Shown here in pieces: positions 63,383-64,000 of a stretch of DNA of 64,000 bases. Location of the stretch: NCBI RefSeq assembly GCF_001421505.1, contig NZ_LMKL01000006.1:334010-398009 (forward strand). The letters run 5' to 3'. This DNA comes from Sphingomonas sp. Leaf17 (lineage in GTDB: Bacteria; Pseudomonadota; Alphaproteobacteria; Sphingomonadales; Sphingomonadaceae). The position numbers and the translations under genes were made by a program. Under the pieces are notes generated by a model. The model made no database searches and was not told where the DNA came from. It saw only the letters and a list, made by a program, of their open reading frames with translations. The number at the start of each line of letters is the position of its first letter. The first letter of the stretch is position 1.

Positions 63383-63547
63383 CGTCCACACTCCCCCGGG
63401 GGCACCCCGATCCATGTCCTTAACCGGCACCGGGCTTAGCCTGCAATGAACGCCGCCGAAGGCCATGTCGATTTACGACGATCCGCACGCCACGCACGGT
63501 TGATCGCCGGGGATCCCCCCGCTATAGGGCTGGCTTGCGCTGCTACC

Positions 63548-63640
63548 GGAGACGTGGGTGAGTGGCTGAAACCAGCGGTTTGCTAAACCGCCGTACCGGG
63601 TTTACTGGTACCGAGGGTTCGAATCCCTCCGTCTCCGCCA
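63548..63640 (+). tRNA. tRNA-Ser (anticodon GCT)
   Basis: The acceptor stem GGAGACG pairs with CGTCTCC, followed by discriminator G and encoded CCA. The anticodon stem GCGGT/ACCGC holds the loop TTGCTAA, anticodon GCT. A long variable arm and GGTTCGAATCC T-loop confirm a class II serine tRNA, reading AGC/AGT codons. Confidence 0.97.
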
Positions 63641-63719
63641 ATCCCACTGCCGCAGTACCCGATTGACGGGTTATCAGCACCGGTGTGGCGTATTTTACTT
63701 TTCCAAAAAGCCAGTCCGG

Positions 63720-64000
63720 CTATCGGACGAACGTTTCTGTCGACAGAATCGGCATTGATTCCATCAGACCACGATAATCGCGTGCATGCGCAAACAGCAT
63801 CATTCCAATAATGTGGGAACCACCGTGATCCGGTCCGCGGTCTTCCATGATGAAGACTGGAGCGGGCGAAGGGAAATCAGCCGTGGCACCATTTGGAGCC
63901 GCTCCGCTGACCGCCTCAGCACGGCCTCGCAAGCGTTCGGTGATGGCCTGTATAGTGGTGGGCTGGTCGAGCTGATCGGGGGATCGGACGGCCCGGCTCT
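63720..64000 (-). CDS. C-terminal part of an unidentified protein (runs off the window)
   Basis: The frame is open from the window end to the stop at 63720-63722. It reads ...DQLDQPTTIQAITERLRGRA, FIMEDRGPDHGGSHIIGMML and MESMPILSTETFVR. I do not recognise it. Base composition is less GC-rich than the core genes, and it lies 80 bases after the tRNA-Ser gene, a typical site for integrated elements. Whether it is real coding sequence needs the next bases. Confidence 0.4.
   Translation of the reverse strand, partial: SRAVRSPDQLDQPTTIQAITERLRGRAEAVSGAAPNGATADFPSPAPVFIMEDRGPDHGGSHIIGMMLFAHARDYRGLMESMPILSTETFVR

Overview
The window is a stretch of a GC-rich alphaproteobacterial chromosome, most likely Sphingomonas or a close relative. 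The evidence is the base composition, tight ATGA/GTGA gene overlaps, the ribD-ribE-ribBX-ribH order, a DUF1134/EipA protein, an HisN-type phosphatase, ligase-associated DNA-repair proteins and an RcGTA-like gene transfer agent cluster of sphingomonad type. The species assignment is inference.

Layout: 0-4.2 kb holds ssb (cut by the window start), feoA-feoB behind a putative Fur site, coq9 and an EamA transporter, all on the minus strand. An old-yellow-enzyme reductase (4.3-5.4 kb) is followed by an AT-rich patch with a glycosyltransferase that looks acquired. 6.4-9.9 kb is the riboflavin operon. 10-21 kb is housekeeping: a PEBP-like protein, a diguanylate cyclase, a peroxiredoxin, hisN, rpmI-rplT, rpmF-plsX-fabH-ihfA-merR, prfC and a sugar epimerase. 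21.5-29 kb has pheST, a metallo-hydrolase, a pabB-pabC fusion and an aspartate aminotransferase. 29-40.6 kb has a periplasmic MsrA, the K+ transporter Kup, an M20 peptidase, three of the four ligase-associated DNA-repair proteins (PdeM, Lhr-type helicase, metallo-beta-lactamase exonuclease), a degenerate GGDEF protein and a divergent DapF.

40.6-56.3 kb is the most distinctive region: a domesticated-phage, gene-transfer-agent-like structural cluster. It carries terminase small and large subunits, portal, DUF6127, prohead protease, capsid, head-spike base and fibre, head-tail connector, tail terminator, major tail protein, two tail chaperones, a short tape measure, a large TIM-barrel-like/DUF2460 fusion, DUF2163, an NlpC/P60 peptidase and a tail hub. 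It has no integrase, repressor, replication or lysis genes. A textbook sigma70 promoter bracketed by an 8-bp inverted repeat precedes it. A lower-GC two-gene insert with its own terminator splits terminase from portal. The gaps after the portal operon contain hairpins, several of them copies of repeats found elsewhere in the window.

56.6-64 kb has an OmpA-family outer-membrane protein, UDP-glucose dehydrogenase, YgfZ, a dihydroorotase of the QxH type, a small hypothetical gene, EipA, tRNA-Ser(GCT) and the C-terminal part of an unidentified gene running off the window.
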